Source: Streptomyces sp. BV286
GTDB lineage: Bacteria > Actinomycetota > Actinomycetes > Streptomycetales > Streptomycetaceae
Assembly (NCBI RefSeq): GCF_019090165.1
Contig: NZ_JAHRIB010000135.1
Span: 1 to 63,668 of the forward strand
Direction: 5' to 3'
Length of the DNA: 63,668 nt
The notes under the pieces were generated by a model. The model made no database searches, was not told the DNA's origin, and saw nothing but the letters and a program-made list of their open reading frames with translations. Made by a program: the position numbers and the translations under genes. Positions 1 to 9,033 of this stretch are shown here, one piece after another. Positions within the stretch are counted from its first letter, which is position 1; every line of letters starts with the position of its first letter.

Positions 1-939
1 GCCCTGCTCGGCGCCGCCACCCCCGCCGCGGCCGCCGCCGACAAGGGCCGGGGCCGCCCCGTCCTCCCGCCCGGCCGCCTCGGCATCCAGCTCTACAGCC
101 TCCGCGACAAGGTCTCCACGCTCGGCTTCGCGCCCGTCTTCGCCGAGCTGAAGAAGTACGGGTACGACGAGGTCGAGTTCGCCGGCTACACGCAGGGCTC
201 GGCGGGCCCGATCACCCTCGCCCAGCTCAAGCGGCTGGCCCGCAACCACGGCCTGAACCCCATAGGCAGCCACGTCGGCTACTACTCCAGCGATCCCGGC
301 GCCTACACCTTCGCGCAGAACCTCGAGAAGGTGCTCGACGACGCCCAGGCGCTCGGCCTCAAGCACATCGGCACCGCCTCGGGCCCGTTCCGCTACGGCT
401 CCACGGTCGACGCGTGGAAGCGCGCGGCCGAGGAGTTCAACACCTACGGCGCGGCGGCCCGGGCCCGCGGCATGAAGTTCTACCAGCACAACCACTCCGA
501 GGAGTTCTCTTTCGCGACCGACAATCCGAAGGTCCGCCTCTACGACGTGCTGCTCGCCGAGACCGACCCGAAGCTCGTGTACCTGGAGATGGACATCTTC
601 TGGGCGTACTCCGGGGCGTTCCGCTTCTCGAAGCGGCCCGACGGCACGCCCGCGCCCTTCGAGCCCCTCGACTACGTGCTCAAGCAGCCCGACCGCTTCC
701 CGCTCTTCCACGTGAAGGACGGTGTCAGCGACCCGTCGAACACCTACGGCTACCGCATGACGGACGTCGGCGACGGTGACATCGACTACCAGCGCTTCAT
801 CTCCGGCGTCACCCGCCTGCGCGGCCACCGGCTGGCGCACCACTGGCAGGCCGAACACGACAACCCCGTCGAGTCGTTCGCGTTCGCCCGCAAGTCGAGC
901 AAGCACCTGCATTCCCTGCGGGAGCAGTGCGGCGAGTAG
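1..939 (+). CDS. Sugar phosphate isomerase/epimerase-like TIM-barrel protein, 5' truncated
   Basis: The frame is open from base 1 to a TAG stop, so the start lies outside the window. The first residues (ALLGAATPAAAAADKG) look like the end of a signal peptide, so the protein is probably exported. The rest fits the xylose-isomerase-like / AP-endonuclease-2 TIM barrel: GIQLYSLRDKV near the mature N terminus, YDEVEFAGY, a FYQHNHSEEF strand, a YLEMDIFW strand and FHVKDG, which supply the Glu/His/Asp metal ligands of this fold. Secreted members are common in Streptomyces and are usually annotated as sugar phosphate isomerase/epimerase; the substrate is unknown. It converges on the oxalate operon and is separated from it by two strong hairpins. 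Confidence 0.85.
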   Translation, partial: ALLGAATPAAAAADKGRGRPVLPPGRLGIQLYSLRDKVSTLGFAPVFAELKKYGYDEVEFAGYTQGSAGPITLAQLKRLARNHGLNPIGSHVGYYSSDPGAYTFAQNLEKVLDDAQALGLKHIGTASGPFRYGSTVDAWKRAAEEFNTYGAAARARGMKFYQHNHSEEFSFATDNPKVRLYDVLLAETDPKLVYLEMDIFWAYSGAFRFSKRPDGTPAPFEPLDYVLKQPDRFPLFHVKDGVSDPSNTYGYRMTDVGDGDIDYQRFISGVTRLRGHRLAHHWQAEHDNPVESFAFARKSSKHLHSLREQCGE

Positions 940-950
940 CCGTCGGCCGC

Positions 951-996
951 GAAACGGTCGGTCCCGGGGCGTCGGAGCCCCGGGACCGACCGTTTC
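951..996. terminator. Perfect 20-bp-stem hairpin between convergent genes
   Basis: Arms 951-970 and 977-996 are perfectly complementary around a 6-nt loop (GTCGGA), starting 11 nt after the upstream stop. No U-tract follows, as is usual for Streptomyces terminators. Confidence 0.85.
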
Positions 997-1040
997 TGGT
1001 TCCGGTGCGTACGGCCCCGTATCCGCTGTCGAACACGAGG

Positions 1041-1069
1041 ACGCCCGGCTGGGAATCCCAGCCGGGCGT
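1041..1069. terminator. Second hairpin, 13-bp stem, at the end of the oxalate operon
   Basis: Arms 1041-1053 and 1057-1069 are perfectly complementary with a 3-nt AAT loop. It lies 21 nt beyond the stop codon of the minus-strand transporter gene, so it probably ends the oxalate operon transcript. Confidence 0.8.
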
Positions 1070-1090
1070 CCGCCCGAACGCTGTGCGGTT

Positions 1091-2479
1091 CTAGTCCGTA
1101 TCCCGGCTGATCGGCATCGGGTTGGCCGTCAGGTTTTTTGCTTTCGGCCGGCCCGGTGGGGTCAGGAAGAGGGCGATGCACGCCGCGAAGAGTGAGATCG
1201 AGCCCGCCAGGGTGAATGCCCCGTTGTGGCCCCAGTTGTCGACCACGACCTTTCCCATACCGGCGCCGAGCAGGCCGGACACCAGCTTGGAGCTGTAGAC
1301 CAGCCCGTAGTTGGACGCGTTGTTGTTCTCGCCGAAGTAGTCCGCCGTCATCGCCGCGAACATCGGGAAGATGGCGCCTCCGCCGAATCCGGAGATGCTG
1401 GAGAAGAGGAGGAACAGCGGGAGGTTCTTGAGGTCGGCGGACCACAGGATTCCGTACTGCGAAAGGCCGAGGACGATACAGACGAAGATCAGGCAGCGCT
1501 TGCGTCCGTAACGGTCCGAAAGCCAGCCGATCACTCCCCGGCCGGTGCCGTTGACGATGGCCTTCATCGACATGGCCGTCGCGACGATCCCGCCCGCGAA
1601 GCCGGCCTCCTCGCCTATGTCGACCTGGAAGGCGATGCCGAAGATGTTCACGCCTGAGGTGCACAGCAGGCAGAACCACATCAGCGCGACCCGCCCGGTC
1701 CGCCAGGCCTCCCCGGGGGTGTACTGCTTCACGGCCGGCGGGTTCATCGCCATCGCGCGACGGGCCCGCGGGTCGTCCGGCGGCCGCAGCGGGTCGACCT
1801 CGGCGGGCCACCAGTTCTTCGGCGGGTCCCGGAAGAAGTAGCCGGCCACTGCCACCATCGCGGCCAGGAAGAAGCCGACGGACACGAGGACCCAGCGGAA
1901 GTTCGTCAGGTCCATGTAGTTGGTGAAGAGGAAGACGAACGGCACGGAACCGTAGGCGAAACCGCCGTTGACGAAGCCGGTCTTGCCTCCCTTGCGTTCC
2001 GGATACCACTTGCCGACCATGTTCACGCAGGTCGCGTACACCATGCCGGCGCCCATACCGCTGAACATGCCGAACCCGACGTACGCGACGATCACATGCG
2101 GCGCGAACGCGAGGGACAGATATCCGAGCAGTGTGCCGAGAGCGCCGAGCATCATCGCCCAGCGGGCGGGCAGTTTTCCGCTTTCCCTGAGCTTTCCGGC
2201 GGGGAAGGCCACAGCTGCCTGGAAGAACACCCAGACACCGAGCATCCAGAAGATGTGCCCGTCGTTCCAGCTGTGTGCGATGTGCAGTGTGTCCTCGGCC
2301 GACGCGAACGCGTACTCGGCCGAACTGATGCCCATCATGCCGATCCACGGCAGGATGACCATCCACTTGCGCTTGCGGCCCATGATGTCGATATCGGTCT
2401 CGCCGAGCCGATACACACGGCCGTTCCGGTCAGTCACCTCCCTGTAGGGGACGGGTGTCGAGATGTCGGTGGTAGTCAT
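1091..2479 (-). CDS. MFS transporter, OxlT-like oxalate/formate antiporter
   Basis: A 462-aa protein with 12 predicted membrane segments. The N terminus holds DIMGRKRKWMVILPWIG, and a conserved region runs FSGMGAGMVYATCVNMVGKWYPERKGGKTG, typical of the oxalate:formate antiporter (OFA) branch of the major facilitator superfamily. The frame opens further upstream, but ATG at 2479 is preferred because AAGGGG lies 11 nt before it. It is the last gene of a minus-strand operon with a formyl-CoA/oxalate CoA-transferase and an oxalyl-CoA-decarboxylase-like enzyme, so exchange of oxalate for formate (or uptake of a related acid) is the natural role. The Lys and Arg residues that bind oxalate in Oxalobacter OxlT were not aligned, so the substrate is inferred from context. 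Confidence 0.85.
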   Translation of the reverse strand: MTTTDISTPVPYREVTDRNGRVYRLGETDIDIMGRKRKWMVILPWIGMMGISSAEYAFASAEDTLHIAHSWNDGHIFWMLGVWVFFQAAVAFPAGKLRESGKLPARWAMMLGALGTLLGYLSLAFAPHVIVAYVGFGMFSGMGAGMVYATCVNMVGKWYPERKGGKTGFVNGGFAYGSVPFVFLFTNYMDLTNFRWVLVSVGFFLAAMVAVAGYFFRDPPKNWWPAEVDPLRPPDDPRARRAMAMNPPAVKQYTPGEAWRTGRVALMWFCLLCTSGVNIFGIAFQVDIGEEAGFAGGIVATAMSMKAIVNGTGRGVIGWLSDRYGRKRCLIFVCIVLGLSQYGILWSADLKNLPLFLLFSSISGFGGGAIFPMFAAMTADYFGENNNASNYGLVYSSKLVSGLLGAGMGKVVVDNWGHNGAFTLAGSISLFAACIALFLTPPGRPKAKNLTANPMPISRDTD

Positions 2480-2588
2480 GACGGAATGCACCCCTTGTGT
2501 CGAAAGAGCTGGCCAGCGCCCCCTGTCCAATTCCTTTCGTGCTTTCGGGGTCGGGGGCGGCCGCACGGCCGCCCCCTCCTCGATCACC

Positions 2589-4733
2589 TCATCGGCCGCC
2601 CCCCAACAACCCGGCCGCCCGCGCCCACCGGTACTTGGCGCCCAGCACCGCGACAGGCTTCTCCGTCGTGTACGGGTACGCCACGACCCCGTGCTCGAAG
2701 AGGTACTGGCAGGCCTCCTCGACCTCGACGTCGCCCGCGAGCGACGCCACGACGGGCTTCTCGATCCCGCGCTCGCGGAACTCGGCCACCACGCGCGCGG
2801 TGAGCTCGGCGAAGACCATGGGAGGGGTCACGATGGTGTGCCAGTAGCCGAGGACCAGCGAGTGGATCCGTGGGTCCTCCAGGCCCAGCCGGATCGTCGC
2901 CTCGTACGTCGACGGCGGTTCGCCCCCCGTGATGTCCACCGGGTTGCCGGCCGCCCCGAAGGGCGGGATGAACTCACGGAAGGACGCGTCGAGGTCCGGC
3001 GGTATCTCCATCAGGGAGAGCCCGTTGTCGGTCACCGCGTCGGACAGCAGCACACCGCTGCCGCCGGCACCCGTGATGATCACGATGTTGTCGCCCTGCG
3101 GAGTCGGCAGCACCGGCAACGCGCGCGCGTACTCCAGCATTTCGTTCAGCCCGGGAGCCCGGATGACGCCGGCCTGCTTCAGGATGTCCTCGTACACGGC
3201 GTCGTCGCCCGCGAGGGCCCCCGTGTGCGAACCCGCGGCCTTGGCGCCGGCCGCGGTGCGGCCCGCCTTCAGGACGACCACCGGCTTCTTCGGGACGGTC
3301 GCCCGGGCGGCCTCCACGAAGGCCCGCCCGTCCTTGAGGTCCTCCAGGTGCATGGCGATGCACTTGGTGTTGGGGTCCTCGCCGAACCATGTCAGCAGGT
3401 CGTCCTCGTCCAGGTCCGACTTGTTGCCCAGCCCCACGATCGCGGAGACGCCCGTCTTCGTGGTGCGCGCGAAGCCCAGGATGGCCATCCCGATGCCACC
3501 GGACTGCGAGGTCAGCGCGACACCGCCCTTCACGTCGTACGGTGTGCAGAACGTGGCACACAGGTCGTGCCACGTCGAGTAGTAGCCGTAGATGTTCGGC
3601 CCGAGCAGCCGGACCCCGTACCGCTCGCCGATGGCCACGATCTCGTCCTGGAGCTCGTGCTCCCCGGTCTCCGCGAATCCGGAGGGGATCAGTACGGCGT
3701 TGGGGATCCCCTTGCGTCCCACCTCCTCCAGGGCCGAGGCCACGAACTTGGCCGGGATGGCGAAGACCGCCACATCCACCTCACCGGGAACGTCGGTGAC
3801 ACTCTTGTACGCCTTGCGGCCCAGAATGTCATCGGCCTTGGGGTTCACCGGATGGATCTCACCGGCGAAGCCGCCGTCGATGAGGTTGCGCATGACCGAA
3901 TTGCCGATCTTGCCCTGCTCGTTGGAGGCGCCGATCACCGCGACCGACGCCGGCTGCATCAGCCGGCGCATCGAGGTGAGGATCTCGTCGCGGCTGTACC
4001 TGCGGCGGGGCTTGGCCACCGTCTCGGCGAGGATGACCCGGATGTCCGCGGCCATCGCGCCCTCCGGGGTGGCGATCACCGGGTTGAGGTCCACCTCGGC
4101 GATCTCCGGGAAGTCCGAGACCAGTTCGGAGACGCGGCGGATCTGTTCGGCGACCGCCCACCGGTCGACCGCGGGAGCACCCCGCACACCGCGCAGGATC
4201 TCCGCGGCCCGGATCGAGTCCAGCATCGACAGGGCCTCGTCCGCGTCGACGGGCGCCAGCCGGAACGTGACGTCCTTCAGGACCTCGACCAGCACACCGC
4301 CCAGCCCGAAGGCCACGACCTTCCCGAACGTCGGGTCGGTCACCGCGCCGACGATGACCTCCTGTCCCTGGGCGAGCAGTTCCTGCACCTGTACGCCCTC
4401 GATACGGGCGTCCGGCGCGTACGCACGCGCGTTGTCGATGATTCTGTGGAACGCGGCGCGTACGTCGCTTGCGCCCTCCACGCCGACGATCACGCCGCCC
4501 GCGTCGGTCTTGTGGAGGATGTCGGGGGAGACGATCTTCATCACGACGGGTCCGCCGAAGCGGGCCGCGTACGCGACCGCCTCGTCGACGTCCGTCGCCA
4601 GCTCCTCGCCGGGGACGGCGATCGCGTACGCGTCGGCGAGCACCTTGCCCTCGGGCGCGGTCAGCGTGGTCCGTCCCTCGGCCCGCACGGCGTCCAGGAG
4701 CGCACGCACCCTCAGCACCCGGTCTTCGGCCAT
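2589..4733 (-). CDS. Acetate-CoA ligase family protein (NDP-forming acyl-CoA synthetase)
   Basis: A 714-aa single-chain NDP-forming acyl-CoA synthetase with the order ATP-grasp (about 15-240), CoA-binding Rossmann domain (about 255-355, PASVAVIGASNEQGKIGNS), succinyl-CoA-synthetase-like domain (about 370-515) and C-terminal ligase domain. The phosphohistidine loop AAGSHTGALAG is present, with His503 as the likely phospho-acceptor. The usual GPNCxG motif reads GPNIYG, so the Cys is missing. ATG at 4733 follows the frc stop by 3 nt; a TTG two codons' distance upstream (4736) is an alternative. In this operon it probably makes or recycles an acyl-CoA (formyl-, oxalyl-, acetyl- or a hydroxyacyl-CoA) at the cost of NTP; the acid is not known. 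Confidence 0.88.
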   Translation of the reverse strand: MAEDRVLRVRALLDAVRAEGRTTLTAPEGKVLADAYAIAVPGEELATDVDEAVAYAARFGGPVVMKIVSPDILHKTDAGGVIVGVEGASDVRAAFHRIIDNARAYAPDARIEGVQVQELLAQGQEVIVGAVTDPTFGKVVAFGLGGVLVEVLKDVTFRLAPVDADEALSMLDSIRAAEILRGVRGAPAVDRWAVAEQIRRVSELVSDFPEIAEVDLNPVIATPEGAMAADIRVILAETVAKPRRRYSRDEILTSMRRLMQPASVAVIGASNEQGKIGNSVMRNLIDGGFAGEIHPVNPKADDILGRKAYKSVTDVPGEVDVAVFAIPAKFVASALEEVGRKGIPNAVLIPSGFAETGEHELQDEIVAIGERYGVRLLGPNIYGYYSTWHDLCATFCTPYDVKGGVALTSQSGGIGMAILGFARTTKTGVSAIVGLGNKSDLDEDDLLTWFGEDPNTKCIAMHLEDLKDGRAFVEAARATVPKKPVVVLKAGRTAAGAKAAGSHTGALAGDDAVYEDILKQAGVIRAPGLNEMLEYARALPVLPTPQGDNIVIITGAGGSGVLLSDAVTDNGLSLMEIPPDLDASFREFIPPFGAAGNPVDITGGEPPSTYEATIRLGLEDPRIHSLVLGYWHTIVTPPMVFAELTARVVAEFRERGIEKPVVASLAGDVEVEEACQYLFEHGVVAYPYTTEKPVAVLGAKYRWARAAGLLGGGR

Positions 4734-4736
4734 CAA

Positions 4737-6002
4737 TCAGATCACTCCGTTCGACTTGAGCAGGCGCAGCTCCTCGTCACCGAGACCGAGCTCGCCGACG
4801 TACACCTCTTCGTTGTGCTCGCCGAGCAGCGGCGAACTGGTCACGTCCACGGGGGAGTCGGAGAGCTTCAGCGGGCTGCCCACGGTCACGAAGTCGCCCC
4901 GCTCGGGGTGCGGCACCGTCACGACCATCTCGTTGGCGACCAGCGACCGGTCCTCGATGATCTCCTTGGTGGAGAGGATCGGGCCGCACGGGATGTTGTG
5001 GGCGTTGAGCTTCTCCAGCACCTGCCACTTGGGGAGCGTGGACGACCACTCCTCGATCAGCTGGAACATCTTGGTGAGCTGGGGCAGGCGGGCCTCCGGG
5101 GTCGCCCACTCGGGGTCCTCCGCCAGCTCGGGCCGGCCGATGAGCTCGGAGAGCGGCTTCCAGCCGACGGGCTGCACGATGACGTACACGTAGTCGTTGG
5201 GGCCGCCCGGGGCGCACTTGACCGCCCAGCCGGGCTGGCCGCCGCCGGACGCGTTGCCGGACCTGGGAACCTCGTCGCCGAAGTCGTCGTTGGGATATTC
5301 AGCCAGCGGCCCGTGCCCGAGGCGCTGTTGGTCCCGCAGTTTCACCCGGCACAGATTCAGCACGGCGTGCTGCATCGCCACGTTCACGCGCTGCCCGCGC
5401 CCGGTGCTCTCCCGCTGGAACAGGGCGGCGAGGATCGCCGCGACCGCGTGGATCCCGGTGCCCGAGTCGCCGATCTGGGCCCCCGTCGCCAGCGGCGGCC
5501 CGTCCTCGAAGCCGGTGGTCGACATCGACCCGCCCATGGCCTGAGCGACGACCTCGTACGCCTTGAAGTTGGTGTAGGGGCCGTCCCCGAACCCCTTGAT
5601 GGAGGCATAGACGATCCGCGGATTGATCTCCTGGATGCGGTCCCAGGTGAAGCCCATGCGGTCGACCGCGCCCGGCCCGAAGTTCTCGACCATCACGTCG
5701 GAGCGCCGGATCAGCTCGGTGAGGATCTCCTTGCCGCGCTCGGTCTTGGTGTTGAGGGTGATGCTCCGCTTGTTGCAGTTGAGCATCGTGAAGTAGAGGG
5801 AGTCGACGTCCGGGAGGTCCCGCAGCTGTTTGCGCGTGATGTCTCCGGTCGGTGCCTCCAGCTTGACGACGTCGGCGCCGAGCCAGGCGAGCAGCTGGGT
5901 CGCGGACGGTCCGGACTGGACGTGCGTCATGTCGAGGACGCGGATGCCTTCGAGAGCCTTGGCTGAGGTCGACGTTCCTGCCGTGGAGGTCATGGGGGTC
6001 AT
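4737..6002 (-). CDS. frc: Family III CoA-transferase, formyl-CoA:oxalate CoA-transferase type
   Basis: A 421-aa class III CoA-transferase. It moves CoA between carboxylic acids through a covalent aspartyl-CoA thioester. Seen here: the N-terminal GIRVLDMTHVQSGP, LGADVVKLEAP, the catalytic Asp in GAQIGDSGTG (Asp179) and a glycine-rich loop ASGGGQPGW, comparable to the flexible loop over the active site of Oxalobacter FRC. ATG at 6002 has GAGG about 9 nt upstream; a GTG at 6011 is also in frame. It lies 10 nt after the TPP enzyme gene and 3 nt before the acyl-CoA ligase. The succinyl-CoA ligase pair across the divergent promoter could supply succinyl-CoA as CoA donor (inference). Confidence 0.88.
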   Translation of the reverse strand: MTPMTSTAGTSTSAKALEGIRVLDMTHVQSGPSATQLLAWLGADVVKLEAPTGDITRKQLRDLPDVDSLYFTMLNCNKRSITLNTKTERGKEILTELIRRSDVMVENFGPGAVDRMGFTWDRIQEINPRIVYASIKGFGDGPYTNFKAYEVVAQAMGGSMSTTGFEDGPPLATGAQIGDSGTGIHAVAAILAALFQRESTGRGQRVNVAMQHAVLNLCRVKLRDQQRLGHGPLAEYPNDDFGDEVPRSGNASGGGQPGWAVKCAPGGPNDYVYVIVQPVGWKPLSELIGRPELAEDPEWATPEARLPQLTKMFQLIEEWSSTLPKWQVLEKLNAHNIPCGPILSTKEIIEDRSLVANEMVVTVPHPERGDFVTVGSPLKLSDSPVDVTSSPLLGEHNEEVYVGELGLGDEELRLLKSNGVI

Positions 6003-6012
6003 CGGGGACACC

Positions 6013-7698
6013 TCACTTGTACATCGTCTGGTTCATGGTTCCGGGGGCGTACGCGTCCGGGTCGACCCAGACGTTGATGAGTGACGGCTTGCCCGACTCG
6101 CGGGCGCGCTGGAGGGCCGGGGCGATGTCGGCGGGGTCGCGGACCTCCTCGCCGTAGCCGCCCAGCATCTGGGCGAACTTGTCGTAGTGGACGTCGCCGA
6201 GGGTGTTGCCGACCCGCTCGCGCTCCAGGCCGTACTTCGCGGCCTGGCCGTAGCGGATCTGGTTCATGGAGGAGTTGTTGCCGACGATGCCGACGAAGGG
6301 GAGGTTGTACCGGACGAGCGTCTCGAAGTCCCAGCCGGTGAGGGAGAAGGCGCCGTCCCCGAAGAGGGCGACGACCTCCTTGTCGGGCCGTGCCTTCTTG
6401 GCGGCGAGCACGAAGGGGACGCCGACGCCGAGCGTGCCGAGGGGGCCCGGGTCCATCCAGTGCCCGGGCGACTTGGGCTGTACGACCTGCCCGGAGAAGG
6501 TGACGATGTCGCCGCCGTCGCCGATGTAGATGGAGTCCTCGGTGAGGAAGTCGTTGATCTCGCTGACCAGCCGGTAGGGGTGGATCGGTGAGGCGTCCGA
6601 CTTCAGGCTCGGCAGTCGCTTCTCGAGGGCGGTCTGTTCGGCGGCGCGCAGTTCGTCGAGCCACTCCTTGCGCTTCGACGCGCCCCCGTTGATGCGCCCG
6701 GAGACGGCCTCGGTCACCGACTTCAGGACGAGGCCCGCGTCCCCGACGATCCCGAGGTCGATGTCCCGGTTCTTGCCCACGGTCCGGTAGTCGAGGTCGA
6801 TCTGTACGACGGTCGCGTCCTGCGACAGCCGCTTCCCGTAGCCCATGCGGAAGTCGAAGGGCGTACCGACGATGACGATGACGTCCGCGTTGGAGAAGGC
6901 GTACCGGCGTGACAGCTGGAAGTGGTGCGGGTCGCCGGGCGGCAGCGTGCCGCGGCCGGCGCCGTTCATGTAGGCGGGGATGTTGAGGGCGCGTACGAGG
7001 TCGATGGCGGACTCGGTGCCGCGGGTCGTCCACACCTGGCTGCCCAGCAGGATCGCCGGCTTCTCGGCGTGCACGAGGAGATCGGCGAGTTTCTCGATGG
7101 CCTCGGGGTCGCCCGCCGAGCGGGTCGAGGCCCGGTACTGGCCGGCGGCGGGTACGCGTGCCTTCTCCACCGGCACCTTGGCGTCCAGGACGTCACGCGG
7201 GATCTCGAGGAAGGAGGGCCCCGGCGCCCCGTGATAGCACTCGCGGAACGCCATCGACACCATGTCGGCGGCCCGCGCGGTGTCGGGCACGGTCGCCGCG
7301 AACTTGGTGATGGGCGTCATCATGTCGACGTGCGGGAGGTCCTGCAGGGAGCCCATCTTGTGCTGGGTGTGCGCCCCCTGGCCGCCGATCAGCAGCATCG
7401 GGGACTCCGCGCGGAAGGCGTTGGCGACGCCCGTCACGGCGTCGGTCGTGCCGGGTCCGGCGGTGACGACCGCGCAGCCGGGCTTGCCGGTGATGCGGGC
7501 GTAGCCGTCGGCGGCGTGGGCGGCGACCTGCTCGTGGCGTACGTCGACGACCTCGATGCCTTCGTCGACGCAGCCGTCGTAGATGTCGATGATGTGGCCG
7601 CCGCAGAGCGTGTAGATGACCTCCACGCCCTCCGCTTTGAGTGCCTTGGCGACCAGGTGCCCACCGGAGATGAGGTTCTGGCTGTTGTCGTCGGGCAT
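6013..7698 (-). CDS. oxc: Thiamine-diphosphate enzyme, oxalyl-CoA decarboxylase / 2-hydroxyacyl-CoA lyase type
   Basis: A 561-aa ThDP enzyme with the three domains of the acetolactate-synthase superfamily. Glu56 in RHEQVAAHAADGYAR is the cofactor-activating glutamate, and GDGAFSLTG...VGNN is the ThDP/Mg motif. RYNLP after the GDG motif is shared by oxalyl-CoA decarboxylases and 2-hydroxyacyl-CoA lyases, which these data cannot tell apart. With the CoA-transferase and antiporter beside it, cleavage of oxalyl-CoA to formyl-CoA and CO2 is the best guess; a 2-hydroxyacyl-CoA lyase releasing formyl-CoA would also fit. ATG at 7698 has a purine-rich AAGGGA about 12 nt upstream. It is the first gene of its operon and is divergent from sucC. 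Confidence 0.85.
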   Translation of the reverse strand: MPDDNSQNLISGGHLVAKALKAEGVEVIYTLCGGHIIDIYDGCVDEGIEVVDVRHEQVAAHAADGYARITGKPGCAVVTAGPGTTDAVTGVANAFRAESPMLLIGGQGAHTQHKMGSLQDLPHVDMMTPITKFAATVPDTARAADMVSMAFRECYHGAPGPSFLEIPRDVLDAKVPVEKARVPAAGQYRASTRSAGDPEAIEKLADLLVHAEKPAILLGSQVWTTRGTESAIDLVRALNIPAYMNGAGRGTLPPGDPHHFQLSRRYAFSNADVIVIVGTPFDFRMGYGKRLSQDATVVQIDLDYRTVGKNRDIDLGIVGDAGLVLKSVTEAVSGRINGGASKRKEWLDELRAAEQTALEKRLPSLKSDASPIHPYRLVSEINDFLTEDSIYIGDGGDIVTFSGQVVQPKSPGHWMDPGPLGTLGVGVPFVLAAKKARPDKEVVALFGDGAFSLTGWDFETLVRYNLPFVGIVGNNSSMNQIRYGQAAKYGLERERVGNTLGDVHYDKFAQMLGGYGEEVRDPADIAPALQRARESGKPSLINVWVDPDAYAPGTMNQTMYK

Positions 7699-7793
7699 GG
7701 CGAAGTCCTGTCCCTTCGTAGGGGATTGGGCGCGCGGAAGTGCAGCTCATACGTGGTGCGCGCACTGTTCGTGGATGCCGTCGCGGTACATTG

Positions 7794-7817
7794 CATACAG
7801 TCGACGAATACTGTATG
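7794..7817. promoter_or_regulatory. Inverted repeat CATACAG-N10-CTGTATG between oxc and sucC
   Basis: A perfect 7-bp inverted repeat (7794-7800 and 7811-7817) in the 187-bp divergent region, unusually AT-rich for this DNA. The right half also contains ATACTGTAT, a near-palindrome of the kind bound by GntR/FadR-family regulators. Its position suits control of both directions. No GntR gene is in the window, so the regulator is unknown. Confidence 0.6.
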
Positions 7818-7885
7818 AAGCTTGTTATCCCGCATCCGGTGGGTGGTGTCCAGGGGGCGTGCGGCACTTTTAAGAGGGAGCCGAG

Positions 7886-9022
7886 ATGGACCTGTTCGAG
7901 CACCAGGCAAGGGAACTCTTCGAAGAACACGGCATCTTGGTGCCGAGGGCGGAGGTCACCGACTCGCCCAAGGAGGCACGCGAGGCAGCCCGCAGGCTCG
8001 GCGGCCGCGTCGTCGTCAAGGCGCAGGTGAAGACCGGTGGACGCGGCAAGGCGGGCGGTGTGAAACTCGCCGCCGACCCGGCCGCCACCGAACTGACAGC
8101 ACGCCAGATCCTCGGCATGGACATCAAGGGCCACACGGTCGGAAAGGTGATGGTGGCCCAACCGGTCGACATCGAGAGCGAGTTCTACGTCAGCTACGTA
8201 CTCGACCGGGCGGCCGGCCGTTTCCTCGCCATCGCCTCGGCCGAGGGCGGCATGGACATCGAGGAGGTCGCCGCGACCCGGCCCGACGCCGTCGCGCGGG
8301 TCCACATCGATCCGGCCGAGGGCGTCACCCCGGCGAAGGCCACCGAGATCGCCGAAGCCGCGGGCCTGCCCCCGCAGACCGTCGACGTCCTGGTCAGGCT
8401 GTGGGACGTACTGATCCGCGAGGACGCCGTCCTCGTGGAGGTGAACCCCCTCGTCCGTACGGTCCAGGGGCAGATCCTCGCCCTCGACGGCAAGGTCACC
8501 CTCGACGACAACGCACGCTTCAGGCAGGCACGTTGGGGCGGCCAGGAATCCACGCACGACGACCCGCTGGAGGCGGCCGCCGCGGCCAAGGGCCTCAACT
8601 ACGTGAAGCTGGACGGCGAGGTCGGCATCATCGGCAACGGCGCGGGCCTCGTCATGTCGACCCTCGACGTGGTCGCCGGTTGCGGCGCCCGCCCGGCCAA
8701 CTTCCTCGACATCGGAGGCGGCGCCTCCGCCCAGATCATGGCCGACGGCCTCTCCGTCATCCTCTCCGACCCGGCCGTCAAGTCGGTCTTCGTCAATGTC
8801 TTCGGCGGCATCACCGCCTGTGACGCGGTCGCCGACGGCATCGTTCAGGCTCTGGAATCGGTCCACTTGACCAAGCCGCTGGTGGTCCGCCTCGACGGGA
8901 ACAACGCCGTGCGCGGTCGTGCCATCCTCGACGACCGCGCACACCCCCTGGTCCAGCAGGCCACCACCATGGACGGCGCCGCGCGCCGCGCCGCCCAACT
9001 CGCCAACGCCAACGCCAGCTGA
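7886..9022 (+). CDS. sucC: Succinyl-CoA ligase [ADP-forming] subunit beta, second copy
   Basis: A 378-aa ATP-grasp subunit. MDLFEHQARELFEEHGI is the family start, KAQVKTGGRGKAGGVKL the lid region, VEVNPLV a metal/nucleotide-binding strand, and NFLDIGGGA with NVFGGITACDAVADGI the C-terminal CoA-ligase domain. With SucD it interconverts succinate + ATP + CoA and succinyl-CoA. GAGGGAG precedes the ATG. Streptomyces normally has a separate housekeeping TCA-cycle pair, so this copy, divergent from the oxalate genes and sharing their operator region, is probably dedicated to this pathway, for example providing succinyl-CoA for the neighbouring CoA-transferase. A broader substrate range (malate or oxalate) is possible. 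Confidence 0.92.
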   Translation: MDLFEHQARELFEEHGILVPRAEVTDSPKEAREAARRLGGRVVVKAQVKTGGRGKAGGVKLAADPAATELTARQILGMDIKGHTVGKVMVAQPVDIESEFYVSYVLDRAAGRFLAIASAEGGMDIEEVAATRPDAVARVHIDPAEGVTPAKATEIAEAAGLPPQTVDVLVRLWDVLIREDAVLVEVNPLVRTVQGQILALDGKVTLDDNARFRQARWGGQESTHDDPLEAAAAAKGLNYVKLDGEVGIIGNGAGLVMSTLDVVAGCGARPANFLDIGGGASAQIMADGLSVILSDPAVKSVFVNVFGGITACDAVADGIVQALESVHLTKPLVVRLDGNNAVRGRAILDDRAHPLVQQATTMDGAARRAAQLANANAS

Positions 9023-9033
9023 AGGAGCGGGAC

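Noticed and set aside
2463..5966. Very long plus-strand open frame (over 1100 codons) across the oxalate operon
   Set aside because: It is antisense to three clear genes, has only Arg/His/Gly/Asp-rich low-complexity sequence and no family features; a GC-bias artefact.
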